Assembly (NCBI RefSeq): GCF_030372105.1
Contig: NZ_JAUDBQ010000026.1
Span: forward strand, 1-32,124
Length of the DNA stretch: 32,124 bases
DNA from: Cellulomonas cellasea
Lineage (GTDB): Bacteria > Actinomycetota > Actinomycetes > Actinomycetales > Cellulomonadaceae
Reading direction: 5' to 3'
In this document: positions 1 to 13,762 of the stretch, in pieces
How positions within the stretch are numbered: the first letter of the stretch is position 1
Layout: every line of letters starts with the position of its first letter
Made by a program: the position numbers and the translations under genes
The notes under the pieces: generated by a model
Databases searched by the model: none
What the model was told of the DNA's origin: nothing
Seen by the model: the letters and a program-made list of their open reading frames with translations, nothing else

Positions 1-75
1 GCTACCCGAGTTTTTCCCGCTCCCTGACCACCTCGCGGCGGCCGTTGGGGCGTCTTCCCTCAGGCGATGTCCTCC

Positions 76-81
76 ACTCTA
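76..81 (-). promoter_or_regulatory. Possible second leftward -10 element
   Basis: TAGAGT on the minus strand fits the actinobacterial -10 pattern TANNNT. The -35 region about 17 bases upstream is poor. Tandem promoters are common before actinobacterial rRNA operons, which would fit this position downstream of the stronger promoter at 256-291. Apart from these two promoters and the hairpin at 319-360, I see nothing else in bases 1-367. Confidence 0.3.
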
Positions 82-255
82 CCGGAGATTCTCACCGGCT
101 CCGACCGCTCGAAGCGGCTGGCCGATGCTCTCCGTCCCCGCATGCCGACCCTGCGCCCGAAGACGCTGTCTGTCTGCTGCTGGGGGTGGTCGCTCCCCCG
201 GGGACCGGCCTCCGAGGTGCGATCCTCGGTGTCCGTTCCTCCCTGGCAGGGCGAC

Positions 256-291
256 CTCCAGAACATTACGCGGGGGTCTGGGACCCGTCAA
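256..291 (-). promoter_or_regulatory. Strong sigma-A-type promoter firing leftward, probably for an rRNA operon
   Basis: On the minus strand a TTGACG -35 element (286-291) is followed after exactly 17 bases by a TAATGT -10 element (263-268), giving a start near 256. This is the best consensus promoter in the window. No credible reading frame follows it before the left edge, so the product is probably untranslated RNA. An rRNA operon beyond the edge is an inference from promoter strength and the long non-coding leader; no 16S sequence is visible. Confidence 0.6.
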
Positions 292-318
292 CTTGGCCCG
301 GCGTGATGCCGACCACAG

Positions 319-360
319 CGCCGTGCACCGCACTGGCCTGGTGCGATGCGGTGCACGGCG
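319..360 (-). terminator. Hairpin terminator after tyrS
   Basis: A perfect 14-bp inverted repeat (319-332 paired with 347-360, 14-base loop) lies 7 bases past the tyrS stop codon and before the leftward promoter at 256-291. There is no T-tract, as for the other strong hairpins in this window. It probably ends the long arg-tyrS transcript. Confidence 0.6.
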
Positions 361-367
361 GGGTGTG

Positions 368-1630
368 TCAGGCCTGGACGTCGACCACCGCGAGCGTGCG
401 CTTGCCCCGGCGCAGCAGCGCCCAACGGCCGTGCAGCAGGTGCTCGGCCGCCAGCACCGCGGACTCGTCGGACACCTTCACGTTGTTCACCGACGCGCCA
501 CCCTCGGCGAAGGCCCGGCGCGCGGCGCCCTTGCTCGGGGCGATGCCGGTCGCGGCGAACAGGTCCACCAGCGGCTCCCCCACCCGGCCCGGGGCCGTCG
601 GCAGCTCGGCCACCGCGGCGGCGAGCACGGCGACGTCGAGGGCCTCGAGGTCGCCGCGGCCGAACAGGGCCTGGCTGGCGGCCACCACCTGGTCGGTCGT
701 CGCGGCGCCATGCACCAGGGACGTGACGTGGTGGGCCAGGGCGCGCTGCGCCTCACGGGCCGCGGGCCGTTCGGCGACCGCCCGCTCGAGCTCCTCGATC
801 TCCTCGCGGCTGAGGAACGTGAAGACCTTGAGGTAGCCCACCACGTCGGCGTCGTCGGTGTTGAGCCAGAACTGGTAGAAGGCGTACGGCGAGGTGAGCT
901 CGGGGTCGAGCCAGACCGTCCCGCTCTCCGTCTTGCCGAACTTGGTCCCGTCGGCCTTGGTGATCAGCGGCGTGGTGAGCGCGTGCACGGCGACGCCCTC
1001 GGCCTTGCGGATGAGCTCCACGCCTGAGAGCAGGTTGCCCCACTGGTCGCTGCCGCCGGTCTCGAGGCTCACCCCGTGGCGGCGGTACAGCTCGAGGTAG
1101 TCCATCCCCTGCAGCACCTGGTAGCTGAACTCGGTGAAGCTGATGCCCTGGTCGCTGTTGAGGCGGCGGGCCACGGTGTCCTTGGCCAGCATCGTGCCCA
1201 GGCGGTAGTGCTTGCCGACATCCCGCAGGAAGTCGATGGCCGACATCGGCGCGGTCCAGTCGAGGTTGTTGACCATCGTCGCCGCAGCCGGGCCCTCGAA
1301 GTCGAGCAGCGGCTCGATCTGGCGGCGGATCCGCTCGACCCAGCCGGCGACGACCTCGGGCGCGTTGAGGGTGCGTTCCCCTGTCATCTTGGGGTCGCCG
1401 ATGAGCCCGGTGGCTCCGCCCACGAGGGCGAAGGGGATGTGGCCGGCCATCTGCAGCCGCCGGACGGTGAGGATCTGCACGAGGTTGCCGATGTGCAGGC
1501 TCGGCGCGGTGGGGTCGAAGCCGCAGTAGAGCCGGACCGGCTGCTCGTCGAGCGCCGCGCGGAGCGCGTCGAGGTCGGTGCTCTGGGCGACGAGCCCGCG
1601 CCAGGCGAGCTCGTCAAGGATGTGCGTCAC
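368..1630 (-). CDS. tyrS: Tyrosyl-tRNA synthetase
   Basis: This cytoplasmic class I synthetase attaches tyrosine to tRNA-Tyr. The 420-residue protein has the usual bacterial TyrRS length. The HIGH-type motif appears as LHIGN near residues 45-49, and the KMSKS loop as KFGKT near 230-234. The tyrosine-site segment GGSDQWGN is near 192-199, and the last 65 residues or so form an S4-like RNA-binding domain. The start is a GTG with a good AGGAG ribosome site about 7 bases upstream. It is the last gene of the minus-strand run from argC, 61 bases after mpg, and is followed by a 14-bp hairpin. No T-box leader is visible. Confidence 0.97.
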   Translation of the reverse strand: MTHILDELAWRGLVAQSTDLDALRAALDEQPVRLYCGFDPTAPSLHIGNLVQILTVRRLQMAGHIPFALVGGATGLIGDPKMTGERTLNAPEVVAGWVERIRRQIEPLLDFEGPAAATMVNNLDWTAPMSAIDFLRDVGKHYRLGTMLAKDTVARRLNSDQGISFTEFSYQVLQGMDYLELYRRHGVSLETGGSDQWGNLLSGVELIRKAEGVAVHALTTPLITKADGTKFGKTESGTVWLDPELTSPYAFYQFWLNTDDADVVGYLKVFTFLSREEIEELERAVAERPAAREAQRALAHHVTSLVHGAATTDQVVAASQALFGRGDLEALDVAVLAAAVAELPTAPGRVGEPLVDLFAATGIAPSKGAARRAFAEGGASVNNVKVSDESAVLAAEHLLHGRWALLRRGKRTLAVVDVQA

Positions 1631-1691
1631 AGCTGTTCTCCTCTGTCGGGGGCAGGTCCCCCGAGGTTCATGTTCCTACTGGTGGCTGGTC

Positions 1692-2459
1692 TCAGGCCGA
1701 CGTCGTCCCGCGGTGCGGGCTGCTCCCCGACGCCGGCGGGCGATAGCCGGGGCGGTAGGCGGAGACGGTGCGCTCGTCGGCGAGCCACAGACGCCAGGGG
1801 AATCGGCTCACGTCCGCGCCGGGGCCTCCGACGCCGACCCGTGCGCCGGTGGCGATGTGCGGCGCGGCGACGGCAGCCTCGTGCCGGTGGAGCACGATGG
1901 CGCCCTCCGGCTCGGTGATGTCGGCGCCGTTGGCCTCGAGGTCCAGCCCGAGGGCGACGGCGAGGCGTGCGGGCCCGCGGGCGAGCTGCCGGTCGGAGTC
2001 GACGACCCCGGCGCGCAGGCGGCGCTCACGGGCGAGCTCGGCGCCCGCGACGACCTCCCCGGCGCGCAGCAGCACGGCCGCGGGCTCCCCGCTCGGGCGG
2101 GTCACCACGTTCACGCAGTGGTGCAGGCCCAGGTGGCGGTACACGTAGAGCCGCCCGGGCTCGGCGAACATCGTCGCGTTCCGCGCCGTCCGGCCTCGGA
2201 ACGCGTGCGAGGCCGGGTCCTCGGCGCCCTCGTAGGCCTCGACCTCGGTGATGCGGAGCGTGACGTCGCCCTCGGCGGACCGGGTGGTGAGGTAGGCGCC
2301 GAGCAGGTCGCGCGCGACGGCCAGGGCCTCCCGGGCGTACCAGACGCGTGCGGGAGCAGGGCCTCGGGGGCCGCCGGCAGACGCGGCGAGCGGCAGGCGG
2401 GACGGACTGACGGGCGCCGCTGCGCCGTCCGCGTCCTCGACCGTCGGGCCACTGCTCAT
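1692..2459 (-). CDS. mpg: 3-methyladenine DNA glycosylase (AAG/MPG family)
   Basis: A base-excision repair glycosylase that removes alkylated purines such as 3-methyladenine and hypoxanthine. The family signature is clear: TEVEAYEG near residues 71-78 carries the catalytic glutamate (Glu72 by alignment with human AAG Glu125), followed by ASHAFRGRTARN and a YVYRHLGLHHCVNVV segment of the fold. At 255 residues it is longer than the usual 190-210 because of an Ala/Pro-rich N-terminal extension of about 35 residues, so the true start could be internal. The chosen ATG overlaps the upstream kinase stop as ATGA, which suggests translational coupling. mpg directly before tyrS is a common actinobacterial arrangement. 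Confidence 0.93.
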   Translation of the reverse strand: MSSGPTVEDADGAAAPVSPSRLPLAASAGGPRGPAPARVWYAREALAVARDLLGAYLTTRSAEGDVTLRITEVEAYEGAEDPASHAFRGRTARNATMFAEPGRLYVYRHLGLHHCVNVVTRPSGEPAAVLLRAGEVVAGAELARERRLRAGVVDSDRQLARGPARLAVALGLDLEANGADITEPEGAIVLHRHEAAVAAPHIATGARVGVGGPGADVSRFPWRLWLADERTVSAYRPGYRPPASGSSPHRGTTSA

Positions 2460-3064
2460 GTCGACATCTTGCCGTACGCGTCGAGGCGGACGTCAGCCCG
2501 CTCACGGGTCCGCTCCTGCGCGAAGTGCTCGGCCTCGTCGGCCATCCACTGCACCCAGTGATCCCGCATCCCCACCCCGTCGCGCTCCAGGCCGCGGGAC
2601 AGGCGCAGGCCCGCCGGGGCCTCGACCCACACCCGGAGCACCGCGTCGGGGTCGGCCGCGCGCCGCGCCGACCCGCATCCCTCCAGCACCAGCACGGCCG
2701 GGACGGGGACGTCGACCCACTCCGCGAAGCCCTCCGCCGCCCAGTCGTACCGCTGGAAGCGCCCCGGGCGCCCGCGCCGCAACGGCTCGAGGACCTGCGC
2801 GCGGAGACGGGGCCACAGGCTCCCCGACAGGCCCGACCACCCCTCGTAGAGGTCGTCCAGGCCGATCACCGCCGCCGGGGCGCCCTGGGATCGCAGCACC
2901 TCCGCGAGCGCCCGGGCGAACGTCGACTTGCCCGAGCCCGCCGGGCCGTCGACGCACACCAGGCGCACGGGCCCCAGCCGGGGACGCGCGGAGAGGACGC
3001 GGGCGGCCACCTGTGCCGCCGCGTCCCCTCCTCCAGCGCCCCCCGCGGGCTGGGCGTCGACCAT
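2456..3064 (-). CDS. Small P-loop kinase, uridine-kinase-like, substrate unknown
   Basis: A 202-residue ATP-binding protein. A Walker A loop, GPAGSGKST, lies at residues 40-48 after a hydrophobic strand (VRLVCVD). A GLDDLYEGW segment near 68-76 resembles the substrate-binding DD-x-Y of uridine/pantothenate-kinase-like proteins, and a PAVLVLEGCG segment is placed like Walker B. The substrate cannot be read from sequence. The ATG at 3064 lies 2 bases after the argH stop, and the gene ends in an ATGA overlap with mpg, so it is co-transcribed with arginine genes. An upstream frame extension runs into argH and is not credible. Confidence 0.8.
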   Translation of the reverse strand: MVDAQPAGGAGGGDAAAQVAARVLSARPRLGPVRLVCVDGPAGSGKSTFARALAEVLRSQGAPAAVIGLDDLYEGWSGLSGSLWPRLRAQVLEPLRRGRPGRFQRYDWAAEGFAEWVDVPVPAVLVLEGCGSARRAADPDAVLRVWVEAPAGLRLSRGLERDGVGMRDHWVQWMADEAEHFAQERTRERADVRLDAYGKMST

Positions 3065-3066
3065 GC

Positions 3067-5719
<2,653 letters not shown>

Positions 5720-5762
5720 GGAATGTCTCTTCTCATCGCAGGGAATCTGTTCAGGTGTGCAG

Positions 5763-5780
5763 CCGGCGCGGGGGCGCCGG
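5763..5780 (-). terminator. Short GC hairpin between argR and argG
   Basis: A 7-bp perfect stem (CCGGCGC with GCGCCGG) with a 4-base loop lies in the only sizeable gap inside the arg operon. It has no T-tract, so it may be a weak attenuator or a processing or stability element rather than a full terminator. A weak ARG-box-like sequence (TGTTCAGGTGTGCA, 5748-5761) sits between it and argG. Confidence 0.35.
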
Positions 5781-5797
5781 GAAGTCGTGGGACGGGG

Positions 5798-8535
<2,738 letters not shown>

Positions 8536-8539
<4 letters not shown>

Positions 8540-9534
8540 GGCGTTCCTCCGATGTGTGACACGTCGACGCCGACCACCGGGACCTGGCCGGTGAACGGGG
8601 ACGGGACGGGCTCGTCGTCGGGCAGCACCATCGTGCCGATGCCCTCGGTGGTGAAGACCTCGACGAGGATCGAGTGCGGCTCGCGGCCATCGATGACGTG
8701 CGCCCGGCCGACCCCGCCCTCGACGGCGCGCCAGCAGGCCTCCATCTTGGGGCGCATCCCCGCGTCGAGGCTGGGCAGCAGGTCGGCGAGCTCGCTGGCC
8801 CGGATGCGGCGCACCAGCGACGTGCGGTCCGGCCAGCTGGTGTACAGCCCCTCCACGTCCGTCAACACGATGAGCTTGCGCGCGCCGAGGGCGACCGCGA
8901 GCGCCGCGGCGGCCGTGTCGGCGTTGACGTTGAGCACATGCGTGGGGTCGTCGATGTCGGGCGCGACAGTGGAGACGACGGGGATCCGCCCGGCGTCCAG
9001 CAGGTCCAGCACGGCCGACGGGTTGACCTGGACGACATCGCCGACCAGGCCCACGTCGACGAGCTGGCCGTCCACCACGGCGTGCCGGCGGCGGGCCTGG
9101 AGCAGGCCGCCATCCTCACCGGAGAGGCCGACGGCGTGCGGGCCGTGGGCGTTGAGCAGCCCGACGAGCTCACGTGACACCTGGCCCGTGAGCACCATGC
9201 GGACGACGTCCATCGCCTCGGGCGTCGTGACGCGCAGGCCGCCGCGGAACTCGCTCTCGATGCCGAGGCGGTCGAGCATCGTGTTGATCTGCGGGCCGCC
9301 GCCGTGCACCACCACCGGGCGCAGGCCCACCTGGTGCAGGAAGACCATGTCCTCGGCGAAGGCCCGCTTGAGCTTCTCGTCGATCATGGCGTTGCCGCCG
9401 TACTTGACGACGACGAGCGCGCCGTTGAAGCGCTGCAGCCAGGGCAGCGCCTCGATCAGGACCTCCGCCTTCTGGTCGGCGCGCAGGTCGGTGCGGGTGT
9501 TGAACACGAAATCCTCGTCACTCTGGTCGCTCAT
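8536..9534 (-). CDS. argB: N-acetylglutamate kinase
   Basis: Phosphorylates N-acetylglutamate, usually the arginine-inhibited step when ArgJ recycles acetyl groups. The 332-residue amino-acid-kinase-fold protein shows [10 protein letters not shown] at residues 41-50 (the lysine binds the phosphates) and the substrate loop HGGGPQI at 77-83. The N-terminal helix of about 35 residues is the kind of extension found in arginine-sensitive hexameric forms, so feedback inhibition is plausible. It overlaps both argJ (ATGA at its start) and argD (ATGA at its end). Confidence 0.97.
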
Positions 9535-10694
9535 GTGGAGTACGCGCTGTTCTCGTGCACGTAGTCGTGGGTCAGGTCGTTGGTCCAGACCGTGGCGCTG
9601 GCGTCCCCGGCGTGCAGGTCGACCAGCACCTGCACCTCACGGGCCGACGCCAAGTCGACGAGGCTGCGGTCCTCCCCCACGCCACCGGCACGGCAGACCT
9701 GGACGCCGTTGATGCTGACGTCCAGCAGGTCCGCGTCGAAGGGCGCGACGTCGACGGGCACGGTGCCGGCGGCGGCGAGCACCCGGCCCCAGTTGGGGTC
9801 GTTGCCGAAGACGGCCGCCTTGAACAGGTTGGACCGGGTGACCGCGCGGGCCACCGCGACGGCGGCGTCCTCGGTGGTCGCGTTGACGACTGTGACGGCG
9901 ATGTCGTGGCTGGCGCCCTCGGCGTCGGCGACCAGCGCGCGGGCCAGCCCGGCGCAGGCCTGGGCAAGCGCGTCGAGGAACGCGGCGGGCTCCGGGGTGA
10001 CGCCTGAGGCGCCCGAGGCGAGCAGCAGCACCGTGTCGTTGGTGGACATGCAGCCGTCGGAGTCGACGCGGTCGAAGGTGGTGCGGGTGGCCGCCCGCAG
10101 CGCGGCGTCCGCCTCCGCGGCCGTGAGCGCGGCGTCGGTGGTGAGGACGACGAGCATCGTCGCGAGCCCAGGCGCCAGCATGCCCGCGCCCTTGGCGATA
10201 CCGCCCACAGACCAGCCGTCGCCTGCGATGTGCACGGTCTTGGCGACGGTGTCCGTCGTCATGATCGCGGTGGCCGCGGCGTCGCCGCCGTCCGGGCTGA
10301 GCGCCTCGACGGCCGCGTCCACTCCGGGCAGCAGCAGGCCCATCGGCAGCCGCTCGCCGATCAGGCCGGTGGAGCACACCAGGACGTCGCCGGGCGACGT
10401 GTCCAGCGCCTGCGCGACGTGCTCGGCGGTGCGGTGCGTGTCGGCGAAGCCCTCGGGGCCCGTGCAGGCGTTGGCGCCGCCGGAGTTCAGCACGACGGCG
10501 TGGGCGACGCCGTCGGCGACGGCCTGCCGCGACCACACCACCGGCGCGGCCACCACGCGGTTCGTGGTGAAGACGCCAGCGGCGACGTGCAGCGGGCCGT
10601 CGTTGACGACGAGCGCGAGGTCGGGGCGCCCGGAGGCCTTCAGCCCCGCGGTGACGCCGGCGGCCCGGAAGCCCTGGGGGGAAGTGACGGTCAC
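9531..10694 (-). CDS. argJ: Glutamate N-acetyltransferase / ornithine acetyltransferase
   Basis: Moves the acetyl group from N-acetylornithine back to glutamate, closing the acetyl cycle; some family members also use acetyl-CoA. The 387-residue precursor belongs to the Ntn-type family that cleaves itself into two chains at an Ala-Thr bond: the [14 protein letters not shown] motif is at residues 168-181 with the nucleophile Thr179. The GTG at 10694 is chosen because it overlaps the argC stop as GTGA and matches the family N-terminus ([10 protein letters not shown]). Longer upstream extensions would lie inside argC. Confidence 0.96.
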   Translation of the reverse strand: MTVTSPQGFRAAGVTAGLKASGRPDLALVVNDGPLHVAAGVFTTNRVVAAPVVWSRQAVADGVAHAVVLNSGGANACTGPEGFADTHRTAEHVAQALDTSPGDVLVCSTGLIGERLPMGLLLPGVDAAVEALSPDGGDAAATAIMTTDTVAKTVHIAGDGWSVGGIAKGAGMLAPGLATMLVVLTTDAALTAAEADAALRAATRTTFDRVDSDGCMSTNDTVLLLASGASGVTPEPAAFLDALAQACAGLARALVADAEGASHDIAVTVVNATTEDAAVAVARAVTRSNLFKAAVFGNDPNWGRVLAAAGTVPVDVAPFDADLLDVSINGVQVCRAGGVGEDRSLVDLASAREVQVLVDLHAGDASATVWTNDLTHDYVHENSAYST

Positions 10695-11755
10695 GGTGCG
10701 ACTCCGTTCAGCGCGAGGCCTGTGGTCTCGGGAAGCCCGAGCGCGATGTTGAGGGACTGCACGGCGCCGCCGGCGGTCCCCTTGACCAGGTTGTCGATGG
10801 CCGTGACGGTCACGACGCGGCCGGCCCGCTCGTCCACGGCGACCTGGACCAGCGCGGTGTTGGCGCCCAGGGTGGCCGCCGTGCTGGGCCACTGCCCCTC
10901 GGGCAGCAGGTGCACGAAGGGCTCGTCGGCGTAGGCGGCCTCCCAGGCCTGGCGCACGGCGGCCGGATCGGTCCCCGGCACGAGACGGGCTGTGGCGGTG
11001 GCAAGGATGCCCCGCGACATCGGCACCAGGGTCGGGGTGAAGGAGATCGTCACGTCGGGGGCGCCCGCGACGGTGAGGTTCTGCCGGATCTCGGGGATGT
11101 GCCGGTGGCTGCCGCCCACGGCGTACGGCTGCGCGCTGCCGAGGGCCTCGCTGGCGAGCAGGTGCGTCTTGAGGCTCTTACCGGCGCCGGAGTACCCGTT
11201 GGCGAGCACGGCCACCAGGTCGGTGGGCTCGATCAGCCCCGCGGCGACGCCGGGCTGCAGGCCGAGGGTCACGGCCGTGACGTTGCAGCCGGGCACGGCG
11301 ATGCGCCGCGCGGTGGCGAGCTCGGCGCGCTGCTGGGCGGCGGTCTGCTCGCCCGAGTGCAGCAGCTCGGGCAGGCCGTAGGGCCAGGTGCCGGCGTGCG
11401 CGCTGCCGTAGTAGTCCTGCCATGCGGTCGCGTCCGTCAGCCGGTGGTCGGCGCCGAGGTCGAGCACGATCGCCTGGTCGCCACGCTCCGCGAGCGCGGC
11501 GGCGACCTCGCCGCTGGCGCCGTGCGGCAGCGCGAGGACGACGACGTCGTGGCCGGTGAGCTCGTCCACGGAGGTGGGCGCGAGCACGCGGTCGGCCAGG
11601 CTGCGCAGGTGCGGCTGGTGCGTGCCCAGCTGTGTGCCCGCGTTGCTGTGGGCGGTCAGCGCGCCGATCTTCGCGTCGGGGTGGCCGAGCAGCACGCGCA
11701 GGATCTCGCCACCGGCGTAGCCGCTGGCGCCGGCGACGGCAACCGTGAAAGTCAT
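10691..11755 (-). CDS. argC: N-acetyl-gamma-glutamyl-phosphate reductase
   Basis: NADPH-dependent reduction of N-acetylglutamyl phosphate to the semialdehyde. The 354-residue protein has the dinucleotide-binding GASGYAGGE near residues 9-17 and the catalytic cysteine Cys157 in VPGCNVT. It is the first gene of the operon. Three in-frame ATGs lie within 13 bases; the last (11755) is chosen because it gives the family N-terminus and because a TATGTT -10 element ends 7 bases before it, which would place transcription start on the ATG (leaderless mRNA). No Shine-Dalgarno sequence is visible. The ARG-box pair overlaps this promoter. Confidence 0.96.
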   Translation of the reverse strand: MTFTVAVAGASGYAGGEILRVLLGHPDAKIGALTAHSNAGTQLGTHQPHLRSLADRVLAPTSVDELTGHDVVVLALPHGASGEVAAALAERGDQAIVLDLGADHRLTDATAWQDYYGSAHAGTWPYGLPELLHSGEQTAAQQRAELATARRIAVPGCNVTAVTLGLQPGVAAGLIEPTDLVAVLANGYSGAGKSLKTHLLASEALGSAQPYAVGGSHRHIPEIRQNLTVAGAPDVTISFTPTLVPMSRGILATATARLVPGTDPAAVRQAWEAAYADEPFVHLLPEGQWPSTAATLGANTALVQVAVDERAGRVVTVTAIDNLVKGTAGGAVQSLNIALGLPETTGLALNGVAP

Positions 11756-11792
11756 GTGCATGAACATACACCCGAGTGCAGTTTGATGCGTT
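11755..11792. promoter_or_regulatory. Pair of ARG-box-like operators at argC
   Basis: The core TGCATGAACATACA (11757-11770) fits the TGNATNNNNATNCA layout of the E. coli-type ARG box. A weaker second core, TGCAGTTTGATGCG (11777-11790), lies 20 bp further, centre to centre. Paired 18-bp boxes two helical turns apart are the known architecture for ArgR hexamers. The first box covers the argC -10 element and the second lies just upstream. That ArgR binds here is inferred from motif, spacing and the argR gene in the operon. Confidence 0.6.
11763..11768 (-). promoter_or_regulatory. argC promoter -10 element (leaderless)
   Basis: TATGTT on the minus strand fits TANNNT and is followed by 7 bases and the argC ATG, so transcription would start at or next to the start codon. 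The -35 region is poor. The element lies inside the first ARG-box-like palindrome, so bound ArgR would block RNA polymerase directly. Confidence 0.6.
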
Positions 11793-11847
11793 GCCCATTC
11801 CGCCATCTGGAGCGTCGCCGTGTCGCCCTAGGCCACTATCGCACCGC

Positions 11848-11861
11848 GCCCTGACCAGGGC
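11848..11861. repeat. GCCCTG-AC-CAGGGC palindrome between argC and qor
   Basis: A 14-bp inverted repeat with a 2-base centre lies about 64 bases before the oxidoreductase start in the divergent gap. It could be an operator for the plus-strand operon; nothing else in the sequence supports a particular regulator. Confidence 0.25.
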
Positions 11862-11924
11862 CTGCGCCCAACGACCCGTGTCCCCCACCGGAATGATCCC
11901 GTGGTGGAGCGCGTTGCCGAGTGC

Positions 11925-12908
11925 ATGCGCGCCATCGAAGCACTCGCCCCCGGAGGCCCCGACGTGCTCCGCCTGGTCGAGGTCCCCGACCCGGAGCCCG
12001 GCCCGGGCGACGTGCTGGTCCGGGTGGCCGCCGCCGGCGTGAACTTCATCGACACCTACCGGCGGTCCGGGCTCTACCCCATGCCCTTCCCCCACGTCGT
12101 CGGGTCGGAGGGCTCCGGGGTGGTGGTCGCCGTCGGCCCCGACGTCACCGACGTGGCGGTGGGCGACCGCGTGGCGTGGTCGTCGGCGCCCGGCTCCTAC
12201 GCCGAGCTCGTCGTGGTCGCCGCCCAGGACACCCTGCCCGTCCCGGACGACGTCGACGACGCGACCGCCGCCGCCCTCCCCCTGCAAGGGATGACCGCCC
12301 ACTACCTCGTGACCTCGACGTTCCCCGTCACCCCGGGCCAGGACGTCCTCGTGCACGCCGGGGCCGGCGGCGTCGGGCTGCTGCTCACCCAGCTCGCCGT
12401 CGCCCGCGGCGCCCGCGTCCTGACCACAGTGGGCACGCCCGAGAAGGAGGAGCTCTCCCGCGCGGCGGGCGCCAGCGACGTCATCCGGTACACCGAGCTG
12501 GCCGATCTCGCCACCGACCTGCCCGCCCGGGTGCGCGAGCTCACCGGCGGCGCCGGGGTGCACACAGTCTTCGACGGCGTCGGGCGCAGCACCTTCGAGG
12601 CCTCGCTCGCCTCGCTGCGGCCCCGTGGCGGCCTCGCGCTCTTCGGCGGCGCCTCCGGCCCGGTGCCGCCCGTCGACCCGCAACGGCTCAACTCCGGCGG
12701 CTCCCTCTACCTGACGCGCCCGACGCTCGCGCACTACACGGCCACCCGCGAGGAGCTCCTGTGGCGGGCGGGCGAGCTGTTCACCGCCGTCGCGGCAGGC
12801 GGGCTCGACGTGCGGGTCGGCGCTGCCTACCCTCTGGCGGAGGCCGCCGACGCGCATCGCGCGCTCGAGGGCCGCGCCACCACCGGAAAGGTCCTCCTGC
12901 TGCCATGA
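11925..12908 (+). CDS. Zinc-independent NAD(P)H:quinone oxidoreductase
   Basis: A 327-residue medium-chain dehydrogenase/reductase of the quinone oxidoreductase (Qor) branch, which reduces quinones with NADPH. Evidence is the family N-terminus (MRAIEALAPGGPDVL), the GVNFIDTYRRSGLYP segment at residues 38-52 typical of Qor, and the nucleotide-binding AGAGGVGLL at 145-153. The cysteine cluster of zinc alcohol dehydrogenases is absent. The ATG at 11925 is chosen from the family start; the upstream GGAG lies 15 bases away, which is long. The gene ends in an ATGA overlap with the acetyltransferase gene, making a three-gene operon. The physiological substrate is not determinable. Confidence 0.9.
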   Translation: MRAIEALAPGGPDVLRLVEVPDPEPGPGDVLVRVAAAGVNFIDTYRRSGLYPMPFPHVVGSEGSGVVVAVGPDVTDVAVGDRVAWSSAPGSYAELVVVAAQDTLPVPDDVDDATAAALPLQGMTAHYLVTSTFPVTPGQDVLVHAGAGGVGLLLTQLAVARGARVLTTVGTPEKEELSRAAGASDVIRYTELADLATDLPARVRELTGGAGVHTVFDGVGRSTFEASLASLRPRGGLALFGGASGPVPPVDPQRLNSGGSLYLTRPTLAHYTATREELLWRAGELFTAVAAGGLDVRVGAAYPLAEAADAHRALEGRATTGKVLLLP

Positions 12909-13459
12909 CCGTCTCGCCCGCCCCGCAGCCCGGGCTCCCGGCGTCCGCCGCCCCCACCCTGCGGCCCGTCCTCCCCCGCGACATCCCGGCGCTCGCGGCG
13001 CTCAACGACGCCGCCGCGCCCGCCGTGAACGTCCTCGGCGTCGACGGCCTGGCAGCGCTCCTGCCCCGGTGCGACCTCGCGCTCGTGGCCGACGACGGCT
13101 CCGGGACACCGCAAGGCCTCGTCCTCGCGCTCACCCCCGGCGCCGACTACAGCAGCGAGAACTACCGCTGGTTCTCCGAGCACCGGCCGGGCACGCTGTA
13201 CGTCGACCGGATCGTGGTGGCCCCCACCGCGCATGGCCGCGGCATCGGCCGATCGCTGCACGACGCCGTGGCCGAGCGCGCCCGGGCCCTCGGGCTCGAC
13301 GAGGTGACCTGCGAGGTCAACCTCGACCCCCCGAACCCGCAGTCGCTCGCGTTCCACCGCCGGCTCGGCTTCGAGCAGATCGGCGAGCAGAGCACCAACG
13401 GCGGCGCCGTGCGCGTGGCGATGCTCGTGCGCGCCGTGGCCGCGCCGGACGCGCGATGA
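12905..13459 (+). CDS. GNAT-family N-acetyltransferase
   Basis: A 184-residue protein with a single GNAT domain. Motif A, LYVDRIVVAPTAHGRGIG, is near residues 98-115 with the acetyl-CoA pyrophosphate loop GRGIGRS. It is followed by a helix (LHDAVAERARALG) and the late NPQSLAFHRRLGFEQIGE segment typical of the C-terminal acetyl-CoA-contacting part. The acceptor is unknown. The ATG overlaps the oxidoreductase stop as ATGA, and its own stop overlaps the next small gene the same way, so all three are probably translated together. Confidence 0.9.
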   Translation: MTVSPAPQPGLPASAAPTLRPVLPRDIPALAALNDAAAPAVNVLGVDGLAALLPRCDLALVADDGSGTPQGLVLALTPGADYSSENYRWFSEHRPGTLYVDRIVVAPTAHGRGIGRSLHDAVAERARALGLDEVTCEVNLDPPNPQSLAFHRRLGFEQIGEQSTNGGAVRVAMLVRAVAAPDAR

Positions 13460-13680
13460 TCCCGCTCGAGGGCGATGTGCCGCAGCCGCGCTGGCTGCGC
13501 GTCACGATGACCGTGCTGGTGGTGCTGCTCAGCGCGTCCCTGGCTGTCAGCTACGCCGCCGCCGGGCTCCGACGGCCGGCCTGCGCCGACGTCGACGGCC
13601 AGCAGGTCACCGCGCGCTGGTCGTGGTCGGACGCGCAGTGGGCGTGCCCGCTGCCCGAGGGCTCGGGCGTCCCCGCCTGA
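13456..13680 (+). CDS. Small single-pass membrane or secreted protein, unknown
   Basis: A 74-residue protein that I do not recognise. A hydrophobic segment at about residues 17-37 (TMTVLVVLLSASLAVSYAAAG) follows a short N-terminus ending in Arg and precedes a hydrophilic tail with two cysteines (43 and 64). This fits an uncleaved membrane anchor with a small extracellular tail, perhaps with a disulfide. It is supported as a real gene by its ATGA overlap with the acetyltransferase gene and by the strong hairpin about 18 bases after its stop. Confidence 0.65.
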   Translation: MIPLEGDVPQPRWLRVTMTVLVVLLSASLAVSYAAAGLRRPACADVDGQQVTARWSWSDAQWACPLPEGSGVPA

Positions 13681-13697
13681 CCTGTTGCCTGACATGA

Positions 13698-13736
13698 CAG
13701 GACCCCGCGCCCACCTTGGGTGGGCGCGGGGTCCTG
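13698..13736. terminator. 18-bp perfect hairpin between convergent genes
   Basis: A perfect 18-bp stem (13698-13715 with 13719-13736) with a 3-base loop stands between the end of the plus-strand operon at 13680 and the end of pheT at 13763. It is symmetrical and can act on both strands. Neither side has a T-tract, so it is a U-poor terminator. Confidence 0.8.
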
Positions 13737-13762
13737 GACTGCCTGCGGAGCGGTCTAGCAGG

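Noticed and set aside
60-266. 68-residue frame after the leftward promoter
   Set aside because: Its start lies within the -10 element, so it would not be in the transcript. Its sequence looks random.
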